Part shown: one piece after another, positions 21,785 to 33,100 of the stretch
Layout: each line of letters begins with the position of its first letter
Numbering within the stretch: the first letter of the stretch is position 1
Source of the DNA: Plectosphaerella cucumerina
Taxonomy: Eukaryota; Ascomycota; Sordariomycetes; Glomerellales; Plectosphaerellaceae
DNA: 64,000 nt
Reading direction: 5' to 3'
Assembly: GCA_020746995.1 (NCBI GenBank)
Contig: JAGPXD010000007.1
Location: 1-64,000, forward strand
Program-made: the position numbers and the translations under genes
Notes under the pieces: model-generated
What the model was told of the DNA's origin: nothing
The model's database searches: none
Seen by the model: only the letters and a program-made list of their open reading frames with translations

Positions 21785-23047
21785 TTAGTAATCAAACTTG
21801 ACACCGCCACGTCCGCCAATATCAATGGCGCCGCCGCGGTAGCTGCCCTTCTTCTTCTTGTTCTTCTCCTTGGTGAAGCCCTTGCCCTTGGTGACGATAA
21901 GGTCCTCGTGGGCCTTCTGGCTGTATGTGTTGGGGACGTATTCGTTGGACGCAAACTTGGGGTCGACGTAAGTGCTCTCGGAAATGCGTGAGAAAGGCGT
22001 GTTGGGCTTCCTGGGACCGTTGGCCTTGCCGCGGTTGTTGCCCTTGGAGGTTGTTGGGTCGGGAGGCAGAGGCGGGGCCTGGAAGTCGGGGGAGGTCTTG
22101 TCGAGGGTGACGGACGAGTCCGAGGGGGTATCCTCAGCCACGGCCACAGCCTTCTTCGTCTTTTTCCCCTTCTTAGCCGCTGGCTTGTCGTCCTCCGAGT
22201 CGGAGCTCTCAGAGGAGGAAGAGGAGGCAGAAGAGGAATCGCTCTCGGGCAGGGCCACCTGAGCGGCCGTCGTAGCGTCTACCTCGGAGTCGGAGTCGGA
22301 GTCGCTGCTGTCCGATTCGGAGGACGAGTCGGAGGATGACGAAGACAAAGATGACGAAGACGAGTCGCTATCGCTGTCCGAGTCAGACTTGGTCGTCGCC
22401 TTGCCCTTGTCCTTCTTTCCGTTGGAAGAGCCGGAGCTGGAGCTGGAAGAGGAGCTTTCAGAGTCCGAAGAGGATGCATCCTTCTTGGTCGTCTTCAGCT
22501 TCTTCTTGACCTGGCGGGGCTTCTTGTCGGAGCTCGAATCGGAGTCAGAAGAGTCCGAGCTGGAGGCGTCGCTGCTCTCCGAGGCCGCTTTGCGCTTGAG
22601 GTTCTTGACAGGTACTGCGATCTTGGCCGGGGCCTCACCCTCACTATCACTGTCGGAGCTCGAGTCGGAAGAATCGGCGTCGGCCATGTCGACATCGCCC
22701 TCGCTGCTCGAGTCGCTAGAGCTCGAGCTGGAATCGGAGTCGGAGTCGGAGTCGGAGCTGTCAGAGGCGTCTGCCTTGGCCTTCTCCCCGGACGCCGCCT
22801 TTGTTGAAGTCTCCCAAGTCTGGTACACGGCGACGAGGGTGCCCTCCGGCTTGGAAGCACCAGCCTTCAGACCTGCCTTGGCCCGCTGCTTCTGGAACGC
22901 CTCGTGGGCATTCTTGAACGAGTGGTCAGAGAGGAATCCTTCGACCAGATCAAGAAGCTGCGTCGGGGGAGCCTGTGTGGTCGTGGCAGCCGCGGTTGAA
23001 GAGGACGACGCCTTCTTCACCTTGGCCTTCTTGTCGGTCTTGCCCAT
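21785..23047 (-). CDS. SRP40/Nopp140-like nucleolar phosphoprotein
   Basis: A 420-residue single exon. Residues about 29-60 form a LisH-like dimerisation helix pair (TQLLDLVEGFLSDHSFKNAH). Residues about 90-330 are the diagnostic Nopp140 array: long Ser/Asp/Glu tracts (casein-kinase-2 type) alternating with Lys/Pro-rich basic spacers. The C-terminus is the conserved SRP40 domain (PNTPFSRI, then VDPKFASNEY, then AHEDLIVTKGKGFTKEKNKKK). The family chaperones small nucleolar RNPs between nucleolus and Cajal bodies. The ATG at 23047 is chosen because the upstream open frame (to 23284) lacks a plausible domain and the MGKTDKKAKVKK start is typical. The gene is divergent from the C3HC gene. Confidence 0.9.
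   Translation of the reverse strand: MGKTDKKAKVKKASSSSTAAATTTQAPPTQLLDLVEGFLSDHSFKNAHEAFQKQRAKAGLKAGASKPEGTLVAVYQTWETSTKAASGEKAKADASDSSDSDSDSDSSSSSSDSSSEGDVDMADADSSDSSSDSDSEGEAPAKIAVPVKNLKRKAASESSDASSSDSSDSDSSSDKKPRQVKKKLKTTKKDASSSDSESSSSSSSSGSSNGKKDKGKATTKSDSDSDSDSSSSSLSSSSSDSSSESDSSDSDSDSEVDATTAAQVALPESDSSSASSSSSESSDSEDDKPAAKKGKKTKKAVAVAEDTPSDSSVTLDKTSPDFQAPPLPPDPTTSKGNNRGKANGPRKPNTPFSRISESTYVDPKFASNEYVPNTYSQKAHEDLIVTKGKGFTKEKNKKKKGSYRGGAIDIGGRGGVKFDY
22150..22770. repeat. coding low-complexity Ser/Asp tract
   Basis: Imperfect trinucleotide runs (gag-tcg, gac-tcg, gtc-gga types) encode the acidic-serine tracts of the SRP40-like protein. They are open in several frames on both strands, which produces spurious glutamate/serine/leucine ORFs on the opposite strand. 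Confidence 0.7.
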
Positions 23048-23489
23048 CGTGGCGGTTGCGTGGCTGTTGTTTTCGAGGGATTGTGCGCTGCTCTGCACGG
23101 TATTGTTCGCAAAAAGCCACGAAGGAGGGCCACCGGACATGTGAGGTGGATGGGAGTTGTCGCGCGAGACGTTTGGCGTCGGGGTTGTTTGGGATATTCT
23201 GCAAGTTCTCCCAATCTTTCTCCCGCCTCCAGAATTTTTCGGCCAACCCCTGCCCCACCAAGACAGCCTCCTGGTCGTTATCACTTATCTGCGATCCGCC
23301 AATGCTCCATGTCCTTCACATAATTGGTCGCAGCTCGCCGGGGACCGTGGCCTGCATGGTCATTCATTGATCTGCTTTGTTGACTTTCCAAACTCCTGTC
23401 GGGAGCGCAGCCTCGGGTTTCCAGATCACCTATCACCTTCGTCATCCCCTCCCGATTCCCTACTCACTGCTGTCCTCTCGACTGGGACC
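23048..23489. promoter_or_regulatory. bidirectional promoter region
   Basis: The 442 bases between the two divergent ATGs (SRP40-like on minus, C3HC protein on plus) must contain both promoters and leaders. Pyrimidine-rich toward the plus-strand gene. No TATA box is obvious, as expected for housekeeping genes. Confidence 0.5.
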
Positions 23490-25073
23490 ATGAATGCGAC
23501 CAAGCGAAAGTTCAACGCCCTCATTCAGGGGATGGGAAGCCGATCGCAAGACCCCAATCGGCACGACAACGCCGGCGCGTCGATTGCGACACCGTCTCTC
23601 ACACCAAGCACCGAGCAGTCACCAAAAACGAGCAATTCATCCTCCGATGATCTTCTCGCCAAACGCCAGCGCCTGCAGGCGCTCAAGGACAAGCACGCGG
23701 CAGCCACACATACAATCAAGTCCGCTGGTGGCACCACTCGCATTTCCAACATTGTCCTCAAGAAGTGGACTACGTCCAACGAAAGTCCAAAGCAGACAGT
23801 CCAAGTTGCTGCCAAATACTGTCCGAGCGACCGTTCCGAGCTTCTCCGCCGCCTCGCTACGTTCCAAGAAATCACAGATTGGACGCCAAAGCCAGACAAG
23901 GTCAGCGAGTTCGAATGGGCCAAACGAGGATGGGTGTGCCAGGGGAAGGAGCGAGTTCGATGCTCGCTCTGCAATAAGGAGCTTCTCGTCAAGCTTAATA
24001 AGACCGAGGTTGACGGCAAAGAAGTTCCCGTCGTCGTCGCGTCGGAGATTGAGGAAGCCCTGGTAGATAAGTACGCCGAGTTGATAACCACGGCACATCA
24101 GGAGGACTGCTTGTGGATGAGGAGGGGCTGTGAAGGTATGGAGAGATCCCGCCGCAGTGAAGGGTCATGAGCTAAGTCTTGAACAGATTCTCTGCTTCGT
24201 CTCTCGTTGACGAACGCGCGGACGAGCTACGAGGCCATCCGACAACGATATGACGAGCTGTGCGAACGCAAGTCCTTCTTGCCCTACTACTTCAATCTCC
24301 GACTCCCAGACGGCCTTGACATGGACACTGTGCTCTCTCAGCTACCCAGCGACTTTTTCACGAGCCCTCCGCCAAAGACGGACATGCGACACCCCAATAA
24401 AGTGGCGCTGGCGCTGGCACTGATGGGGTGGCAGGGCTTGTCGAATACCCGCATAGGCGCTGTTCCAAACTCCGCCTCATGTCACACGTGCCTCCGGAGG
24501 CTGGGCCTTTGGATGTTCAAGAGCAAGGAAGTCGGCCCTGGCGACGAGGTGCTAGTCCCGGCACCCATGGACCATCTTCACCCTGCCAGGGAGCATCGCT
24601 TCTTCTGTCCCTGGAAGAACGCACAAACACAGCGCCTGAGCACGGCCAAGCCAGGGTCAGGCTCGGACGCCCCGGCATGGATGTTGCTGGTGCAGGTCAT
24701 CAAAAACGATGCGTACCTCAGGGGCGCTCTGGATGAAAGACCACAGACCCAGGGGCGAGTTGGCCGGGAAAACAAGCTCCCGGCAACGCCGACAAGGCCG
24801 ACGACGCCGGGCACACGTGCCAGCGGCTCACTGGAAGTATCGTCGCCAGGTATTGGTGCCGATATGGGCGAAGACGATGAGACGGCGCGAAATGCCAAGG
24901 ACAAGGAGCGCTGGGCTAGACTGAGGAGAGTCAAGAGTCTTTTCGAGACCAAGGGCAGCAGAAAGCGCAGGGCAACAACGGCCAGCAGACCTGACACGGC
25001 CAACTCCACTGCTTCGGGCATCTCAGCTGCTTCAAAGCCGCCAGACACTGCGTCGGTGACAGCAGCGGAGTAG
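23490..25073 (+). CDS. C3HC zinc-finger protein, NIPA/Rsm1-like
   Basis: Two exons (23490-24135, 24187-25073; 51-nt intron) give 510 residues. After a disordered Ser/Thr-rich start, the C3HC zinc finger reads EFEWAKRGWVCQGKERVRCS...C, closing with the H-x3-C of HQEDCLW. The second, Rsm1-like part (FNLRLPDGLDMDTV, ALALALMGWQGL, ASCHTCLRRLGLWMF, HRFFCPWKN) follows. The C-terminus is disordered and basic. The architecture matches NIPA in animals and Rsm1 in fission yeast, linked to mRNA export and F-box function. The role here is inferred from the family. The ATG at 23490 is the first with a family-like N-terminus. Confidence 0.85.
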
Positions 25074-25384
25074 ACGGGACTTAGGAGCCATCGTTCATAA
25101 TGGTACGGAAACATCGGAAGGCGGCCTACATAGCAATATTTGAAGAGATTACATACAAATGGACACTTTGCGTCGTGCTTCATGGGCAGGTCAGCTTCGG
25201 AGATCGATGTACAGACGGCGGGTGCCTTAGGTGGTACTTTTCCGGGGGACGTGCATTGACCCGGCTCGAGTCCCGTAAAAAGAGTCACCTGGCGTGGCGG
25301 CGGGTTTCTCTGTTCAGTTAATCCAAGAAGACCGTGACCACCTCAGCGCTCTATGAATGAGAGAACTGCGATGACGCAGAAACG

Positions 25385-27010
25385 ATGATCAATCGCACAA
25401 TGTCAAGAAGACGTCTCGTGACGAGTACGTTGTGGCCGGTGCAGACCTCTCACATTTCTCAACCGCCACGAAGAGCCTTCTCACCAACTACGCGGAACCA
25501 CCCTCGACACAGGCCAGCGACCGGGGCCCGGTGGAGAGACGATTCACCCCGGGAGGGTGAGATCACAGAGAAGACTCGGCCGGACAAGGAAGAGGCTGCG
25601 AGGCCCAGGCGCGTGAGCTCTCGCGAACAGGTCAAATCTAGGGAAGACTTTCTTCGGTCATTCCAAGCTCCCAGCTCTTCAAGGTCATCGACCAGGCCTC
25701 CTCGAAATCGCGAGGACAGCTATGAAAAGGACCACGAGGCGCCTGGCAGATCTGCCGACCACATTGCGCCGCCTGGAGGTGTGCGCTCCGGTTTAGCCAT
25801 TTCCAATCCGGTTTCAACTTCCCCGGCCTCTCAAGTATGTGCGCGAGAATAGAGTCAACTTGAGTCGAACTGACTTTTCTACCAGATCCCAGATCCCAAC
25901 TGGGCACGGAGGGAGGCATCGCGAATCATCAAGACACCCCAGGATATCTGGTCGTCTCAGATGGTGTACCTGGATTCTTCAGTTCGAGCTCCCTCGTCGC
26001 CTTCAGCCCTGCATGTGTCGTCACGCTCATCGCCGTCTACAAATTTTGCCACATCCTTCTTCTCTGCATCTCGCCCGACCTTCCTCTACTCTTCCGGCCA
26101 ACTTCGCACCACACCCACCAACTCGGCCATTCCCGAGATCGCCATTATCGGTGCTTCCAATGTCGGCAAATCCTCCTTCCTCAACGCCCTCGTAACTGGC
26201 CTCCCCGGGCAGCCCCAGCAGCACCTTGCACGCACATCTGCTCGTGCCGGCCACACTCGGACGATGAACGCTTACGGCGTGGGTCCCAGCGTGTCAGACG
26301 ATCTTGTTCTCGCGGCGCGCGTCAAGAAGCGCCTGCGTGCCGGGAGTGGAGAGGTGGTCCCGAACCACAGCCTTGTGCTGGTTGATACTCCCGGCTACGG
26401 CTTTCGAAGTCAGAAGGAATGGGGCGATGGAATCATCGGCTTTTTGGAGAAGAGGACCATGCTCAAGGGCATTGTGGTTCTGATAGCCGCGGAAAAGAGC
26501 GGGTTGGGCCAATTCGACCGTGAGGTGCTGAAGATGGTCTCCGGTCTCGACAAGGGGGTGCTGGTCATTGTTACCAAAGGGGACAAGCTTGGCAAGCTGG
26601 GGCTCGACAAGAAGAGAAAGGCAAAGAACTCAGGCGTCGAGGAAGACGGGAATCACTTGCATGCCGTGACGGCAGAGAAGCTGCGAGAGATCGAGGCGAG
26701 TGCCAGAAAGGCATGTCGTCTCGAAGGTCGAGAACAACGACTGGTTCCGAGGATCTTCCTCACCGCAGCTGACATGGCAAAGGATAAAAAGTGGGTTGCA
26801 GAGGACAGAGGGGGTAACAAGGGCATCGCGGGCGCCCGGGCAGCAATACTGGAACTCGCCGGTCTGGCCGAGGGACCTAGCATAGGGCCAGCTGACATGG
26901 ATGAGATTGCCCCCGAGAAGAGGGCGGACATGGCCAGTCCCGAAGCCTGGAGCGGCGAAATCATTCCGTTCGACGAACTGGAGAAGATGGATAAGGGGCA
27001 GGAAAAGTAG
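25385..27010 (+). CDS. EngB/YsxC-family GTPase, probably mitochondrial (MRX8/GTPBP8-like)
   Basis: Two exons (25385-25834, 25886-27010; 51-nt intron in phase 0) give 524 residues. The first 30 or so residues are Arg/Ser/Thr-rich without acidic residues, a mitochondrial presequence, followed by a disordered linker. The G domain has G1 GASNVGKS (about 239-246), a G2 region around ARAGHTRTMNAY, G3 DTPGYG and G4 TKGDKL. The helix ADMAKDKKW precedes G5, which is less clear. EngB proteins assist large-subunit ribosome assembly, and the yeast mitochondrial relative is Mrx8. An internal Lys-rich insertion after G4 is longer than in bacterial EngB. Convergent with the REI1-like gene, 187 bases between stops. 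Confidence 0.85.
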
Positions 27011-27197
27011 GCGCGAGCATCATGTACATTAGAAACCGACAACGAGCGACCGGCGTCATCACCGCGACCTGATGCCATACGGATGAGGGGGAAACTTTTC
27101 ATTGTCGTCACTAAGTCTATTGGCGAGAGCGAGGTAACAGCAATGCTACCGTGACGCAGCAAGCAACCACCTCAACTCCCAAAAGGCAGCAGATGAA

Positions 27198-28873
27198 TCA
27201 ACCACCGGCCTGGTAGCGGTAGTAGTAGTTCTTCTGCTTGTTGCCCTTCTCTCCGTACTTCCAGTCGTTCATCTTGCCGCGCTCAAGGTGTGCGGTGCGG
27301 CCTCTCTGCTCAGAGTCCTTGGCGGCCCTCTTCGCCACGTCGGACACGCCGGCCATGCCAGCAGCGTCACGACGCACGACGGCCCTCCTGCCGCGGGTCT
27401 CGCCGGTCCTGGCGACCTGGCGGCGGTTGTCACCCTCCCTCTCGGTTGCCTCGTCGCTAGAGTTGTGGGCATCCTCGAGAGCGAGGCGCTCGGCACGCTC
27501 CTCGGGGGTGGGGTAGTTTGTCAGATTCTGGCGGTAGTATCGAGCCATGGAACGGTGGCCGACGGACTTGCCGGAAGGCAGGTGAAGCTCGTAGTCGTCG
27601 TAAAACACGGCGTGGGTGTGCTTGTGAGCGTGAGAATGGAAGCCATCGGCCTGGCGATGGGTGCGCTGAGTAGTGCTGGAGTGGTGCGGGTGCTTTTCGA
27701 GATTGCGCTCGCCCCGGACAGCACCGAGGTCGTCAGAATCCAGAGAAGAGTCGTCGGAACTGTCGGTCTCCCAGCCGTCGCCGTCACCGTCGCCGCCATC
27801 CTGCGCCTTCTTGACCTTGGCACCGCCAGCGCCCTCCTCCTCTTCGTCTTCTTCGACATCCGAGTACGTGCTGCTGAAGTCATAGAAGTCTCCGATGTCC
27901 AGCTGCTCTTCCTCCGTCACGAAGGGAATCTTGCAGTGGCCCTTGTCCCTCATGTGGGTCTGCACGGCGAAAGCTGTCGTCTTGACCTTGTAGCAGGACA
28001 GACATTGGTGGCCCTCGTGGACACGCTCGAGCAGATACTGCAGCAGGCCCTCCAGATCGACAAGGTAGTTCTTCTCTGGCACAAACATTCCATGGAAGCG
28101 CTCCATGTGATGCGCGTTCAGCGGCGCAGAAGGCGAGTTGTAGTTGCAGAAAATGCACGAGTTGACAGTCCAGCTGATCTCCGACTTGGAGCCGGCGTCC
28201 GCAGAGGAGCCATCGGCCGAGACGCCATCCTGGTCACTCTGGCCCTGCGCAGAGGGTTGGGGATTCGAGGGACGCTTCACGGGGGAAGGGCGCTGATTGG
28301 GCGTCGCATCGTCGAGGTTGGACTTTTTGAGGCCTTCGACGACGGCAGTGAACTCCTCCTCGGCATCCGAGTCGACATCTGTGCTCCTGTCGACAGAGAT
28401 CGGGTTGCCAAGCGAGAAGGTCGAGCTAATGACAGAGCTGGCGTCATCGTGAACGGCACCCTTCTGACGACCGAGGGCGGCCAGCCTAAGCTTATGCTTC
28501 TGGCTGGTGAGGTGGTTCTGGTAGGCATTCTGGCTCGAGTACGACTTCTGGCAGGCTTCGCAAGACCGCTCAAAGTAGGCTTTTTCGGCTTCGGCAGTCT
28601 GAACAGCGCGGGCCTGGAGAACCTTCTCGTTGAACGTCTCGGACGTGATCGGTGGCAAGGAGGCAACACGACGCTTGAGATTGTAGCGGCTGGTGGAGGA
28701 GTGGTCAGTGGAGTTTCACAGGTTGTACCATGGAGTTTTACGTACTGCCAGTCGCTGCGCATGTGGCCTCTCTGGAGGTCGATGTTTCTATACGCGACCG
28801 CGCAAGTGTTGCATGTGAAGGGGTGGGAAGCCGACTCAACGGCCCCGAGGGTCGCCACATCGGCGGATGCCAT
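27198..28873 (-). CDS. REI1-like cytoplasmic 60S maturation factor, C2H2 zinc fingers
   Basis: Two exons (28873-28746, 28689-27198; 56-nt intron, GTACGT...CACCAG) give 539 residues. Splicing recreates the family's MRSDWHRYNLKRRVASLPP block. Zinc fingers: FTCNTCAVAY...H (about 18-40), CEACQKSY...HLTSQKH (about 85-110), CIFCNYNS...HMERFHG and CLSCYKVK...HMRDKGHCKIPF. An acidic stretch and the conserved VGHRSMARYYRQNL follow, ending in a basic tail. REI1/ZNF622 proteins bind nascent 60S subunits in the cytoplasm and help recycle Arx1 and complete the exit tunnel. An alternative in-frame ATG at 28915 would add 14 residues. Confidence 0.92.
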
Positions 28874-30104
28874 GTTTGGCGGGGTAGGCTGGATGAGTGA
28901 CGAGGGCGTGGACACTCAGCAGACGACCTGCTATGCGAAAGAAGAAAGTGAGGGTATTTCAGATGCAGCGCGAAATGCGATTTCGGGGATCGGCAAGTGA
29001 TTTTCCCACGTACGCTCTGCTGACCTTTGGTGCAGGCTGATGGAGGAGGGGGCGATGGAGGGGAAGTGATGATTTTAAGGGATTTCCAAGAAGAGTTTTA
29101 GTGGGTTTGGCGGGGTCAACAGTGACCTCAGTGTTAGGTTATCGGCGGCCGCCCTCTTATCACAGACGGATGGGACTGCCTTCTCGGTGGGACCGAAAGG
29201 CACCTGCCGGCGCATTGGGCTCGATTTTGGTAATGAATTGCCCGGGCCAGCCGCGTTTTGGGAGGAAAAGCCCAGCCCACGTCACCAAGTGCCTGCGGCT
29301 TCAGCTGACATATCAACCCATCTAATTCCGCCAGGTCCCTTTGCCACCCAACAGAACTCCTCCGAAGCCCACGTCGGTCCTCAGATGTGGGAAGGACGGC
29401 TTCCCTGCTGTCACTCTTGCCTAATCGCTTCATGCCAACCTTGTATTCGGGCGGCCAAGGGGCTTGATTTACATTAAACCGCTTTGCTGAGTCACGGATC
29501 CCCAGGTACAAGTACCTACCACACCAGGAAGCATTCGGTGCAACTCGACGTCCCTTGCTTAGGTAGGAACCTGCAAGGCATGTCGGCGTGATGCGACCTT
29601 TTGGTTCTGCCAGCCTTGCGCCTTCGGTATGAAGCTGCACTAGATCACAACTGCCCTTGTCGCCGAGAGTCCTTGCAGCCAGGAAGAGGCATCCGGACAT
29701 CGCTCGAGGCTGGAGGGTGAAGTCCAGGACCACAGTGTCTCTGCTCTTAGCGCGCAGGTCCACACTGTCCGAGCAGCTTGCGGCTCCGTCCAGTACAACC
29801 CCGGCGTCATCCCTTCCCGGTCGAATGTGACGGAGACCAACCCGACTCTAGGCTTCCCGTCCCTTCCTCTTACTTCCAGCGCGAACCTCAATTTGTTGCC
29901 GACACGAGAGCTCCCTCTTCCCACAGGGCTTCACCATCTAAGCTTTATTCCAGCGGTACCGACCTTTTCCCATCATTCTATTATTGTGCTACCTGGCAAC
30001 GCACACCTCGGCATCCGCTTTCGTCGCCACGGTCGCCTTGGCCTCCTGCTGGCCTCCGCCATCGAGTCCCCCGTCCTTTAGTCACTTGCGCATTCACGAA
30101 TGAC
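28874..30104. promoter_or_regulatory. divergent promoter region with minimal uORFs
   Basis: About 1.2 kb between the REI1-like (-) and HECT (+) genes. The ORFs seen here are open by composition only. On the HECT side there is a start-stop uORF (ATG-TGA at 29825-29830) and a two-codon uORF (30100-30108). An AGGTACAAGTACCTACC motif sits at about 29505-29521. Confidence 0.45.
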
Positions 30105-30108
30105 ATGA
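30100..30108 (+). promoter_or_regulatory. two-codon uORF overlapping the HECT start codon
   Basis: ATG-ACA-TGA. The uORF stop TGA (30106-30108) overlaps the main ATG (30105-30107) in the string ATGACATGACG. A ribosome that starts at the first ATG would terminate on top of the main start, so expression would need leaky scanning or local reinitiation. Confidence 0.5.
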
Positions 30109-33100
30109 CGCGAGACGCCAGTCGCTCTCTGCCGAGAGCGCAGGCTAACGCCAGCCGCGACGGCGATCTCCTGGCCTCTCTCTGGGAGGAAGCACCGTTC
30201 GCGCGTCTGCCTACCGACGCACCCCCAGAGCTCCAGGAACTCGTCCAGAACATTGACAACCCGAAGCGCGTCTATGCGATTCACGTGGCCAGCCGGAGAC
30301 ACAATTTTCAGCTTCTTATAGAGAGGTGGGTATTCGTCTCGGCGCCTACTTTGACGCTCGCTGACCTGTGTTTGGCAGATACGTTATTCAGCTAAGATAT
30401 GGATGCGAATTCGAAGCCTGCACAACACCGACGTGCTTTACCTGTCGCAAACGAATGACCGGCAAGACGCCCATCCGACGCTTCAACAGTACAAGTGCAA
30501 GGACGTTGGCTGTCTTCCTGGCAAGTCAGGACAGTCCAGAAACGGGACTGTGCCCACATCTCGCGTCGTCGAAGGATGCCCCGGCTGCCGTGGGCTCTCT
30601 CATATTCTCGTCGAAACAGTACTCCCGGCAATCATTTCACGACCCATTCAGCAAGATCCCCAGCCCCCGCGATGCAAAGAAACGGAAGGCCGGCTCGTCA
30701 TCCGTTGCAGAACCAGTCAGATCCGACCCCCAAGGTGCAGAGGACACCGGGCAACAGCAGCAGCCTTCGCATGGTCGAGGCGACAGAAGATCACATTTTG
30801 ACTCGTCAACTGGGGCGGTTCATTCTGGTGTCAAGGTCACCGAGAGGCCCGCCAGCAAGGACCATCGTTCCTTTGCCGCCAATGTCTTCGGCACAGTCGC
30901 CTTCAAGATGCTAGAGTGGCTAACGCCCACGAGTCTTGCAGCCATGGCGCAGAAGATCGACGCTCTCGATGCCAGAGAAGACGACTCACAGTCAGAGGAT
31001 GGACCCGGACAGCCTGCCACTTCGCCAACCCCGCCGCATCGGACACCGTCGCCCAAGCCTCAGCGAACGCAGCCGGCATTGGGCGACATGGCCGACCAGA
31101 ATGCTCTTTTGGCAGAAGACCGCAAGGGAACGACGGACTTGGCCGTTCCAGCAGTGCCCTTGACCTCAACTGCTGCAGGAAAGCCACGCCACAAGCCGAG
31201 TGCTCGCGTGCGAGCGACTTCGGGTGCCAACGGAAAGAGGAGGATCTCTTTGGAGCCGATCCCGACCCAGACAACAGAGGACACGCCTGTCGCAATCACG
31301 TCACCTCGCCTCAATGGTTCTGCAACAGACAAGATACGACCACCGAAAACCAGTGGAATGACCCGACCAACCGCGAACATTGCATCGCCGCCGCCTGCTG
31401 TCGACCACGTGCTACAGCAACCCAGCATACCCACAATCGAGGATGTGATGGCGGAGGAGGACACGACAGCTACCTCCAGTGGCGGCGATACTCCGACAGC
31501 AGGCCAATCACAGGCGGAGCCCATAACCAGAGGCCCAGCCGCCCCAGACTCCAAAGAGCCCCCAGATTCGCATTGCGAAACACTTGTCACGGACGACGAC
31601 TGCGATTTGGATGGGTTCCTGCCTCAGTCTCTGACAAGACTCAGCATCGAAATTGTTGATCTCATCTGCGATATTCTCCAAGATGACGGCACCACCGAGC
31701 CGCACGCATTCGAGCCGCCGCATGTCTCAGGTTCCAATGTCGGCCTCATGGAACGTTTGCCTTCTATGCAAAGAAGGAGAGGCCAGGCCTCGTATCCACG
31801 TCGCTTGAAGAGGCAATGGGAAATGTTCATTCAGCAAAGTCTTTTCAACATCCTCAGCGACCCCCAGAAACTTGTCTTGTCCTTCCTAAAGGATGGCGAG
31901 CTCATTGACTCACACTCGCTATGGTACTGTATGCTGAGGCTCACAAGAGTTGCGCCCAGTTTGGTTTTCGACAGCCTCTGGATCGCTGCCGGCAGCCTTT
32001 TTGGTGCTCCCAAGACGCTTCGGTTACTTCAATCGCCCACGGGCAAGGTCTTTCGGCAACCTGAGCGGTGTCTCTCCAATTCAGAGGCTGGCCAGGTGAT
32101 TTCCATCTGTCTCCATGCCCTGATCGCAGCGGCGCCTCTTGTCTCCGACTCAAGAATATTGGCCGAAATGTCCAAGATCAGGTCATCTGGCCTGACCCTG
32201 GCCGGAGGCGGATCCGTGGCTCGCCAGCCTGCTGCCCTGTGCCTGCAGTACGAGGATGCGTTCTCGGACGACCTTGCCCTCCGACTCGCGACGCGCCTGT
32301 TCTCTGCAATGTCGGCCCGGCAGTATTTCGCAGAAATGGCTGCGCTAGCTGATCCGCTGCAGAACATTAACGGCGTTGACGGCTTGCATCCCCTCCTCTC
32401 GCAGTTGGATTTACTCAGCATCGACTCGGCCCCAAGCCTCGAGTTTGCGCCAGCAGAAAAGGCCGCTCACGAAGCGCGGGCTTCCATACTGCTACTTGAC
32501 TGGGCAAAAACGGTCATGCTGCAGCAGTGGCGTGGCGAGCCCGAGGTGCCCTACAACAGCGCTTTTGGGGGGGCATTGGCCCTGATGCGTACCATGTACG
32601 ACAGGAGGCAGTCGTTGCTCCTCAGCGAGAACCAGTTCCGTGTCGATTACTTCGCCGATCGCCTGGATTCCATCAACGTGCCTGTCGCATGGCTGACACA
32701 TAAAAGCTCCAGGCACAGGAGGCACCTATTGGACTTCCCGTTCATCTTCAACTCTGCGACTTTGGTATCGTACTTCCGTTCCATCAACTTTCTCCGTATG
32801 AGTCGGGGGTACGAAGAGTCGAGTTCGCTTCAGACAAGGATGAAGGCGATTGTGACGCCTGGGGGCCTCATCACTGACGCGCATCATCGCATCGTGCTGC
32901 AGGACCTGCTGAAGACTGCGTCATCCAAGTTTCTCATCTTGGAAATCAGCAGAAAGCATGTCGTGAGGGACGCGTTTGACCAGCTTTGGCGTCGTCAGAA
33001 GCGAGAGCTGCTGAGGCCACTCAAGGTGCACCTCGGGGAGGACGACGGCGAGGAAGGGTTTGACTCGGGTGGCGTGCAGCAAGAGTTCTTCCGCCTCGCC

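Noticed and set aside
22389..23144. 251-codon Glu/Ser/Leu-rich plus-strand ORF
   Set aside because: Reverse reading of the SRP40-like Ser/Asp tract.
27288..29000. 570-codon plus-strand ORF
   Set aside because: It is the antisense shadow of the REI1-like gene and has no domain of its own.
29134..29763. 209-codon minus-strand ORF between the REI1-like and HECT genes
   Set aside because: No recognisable features; lies in a promoter region and overlaps other chance frames.
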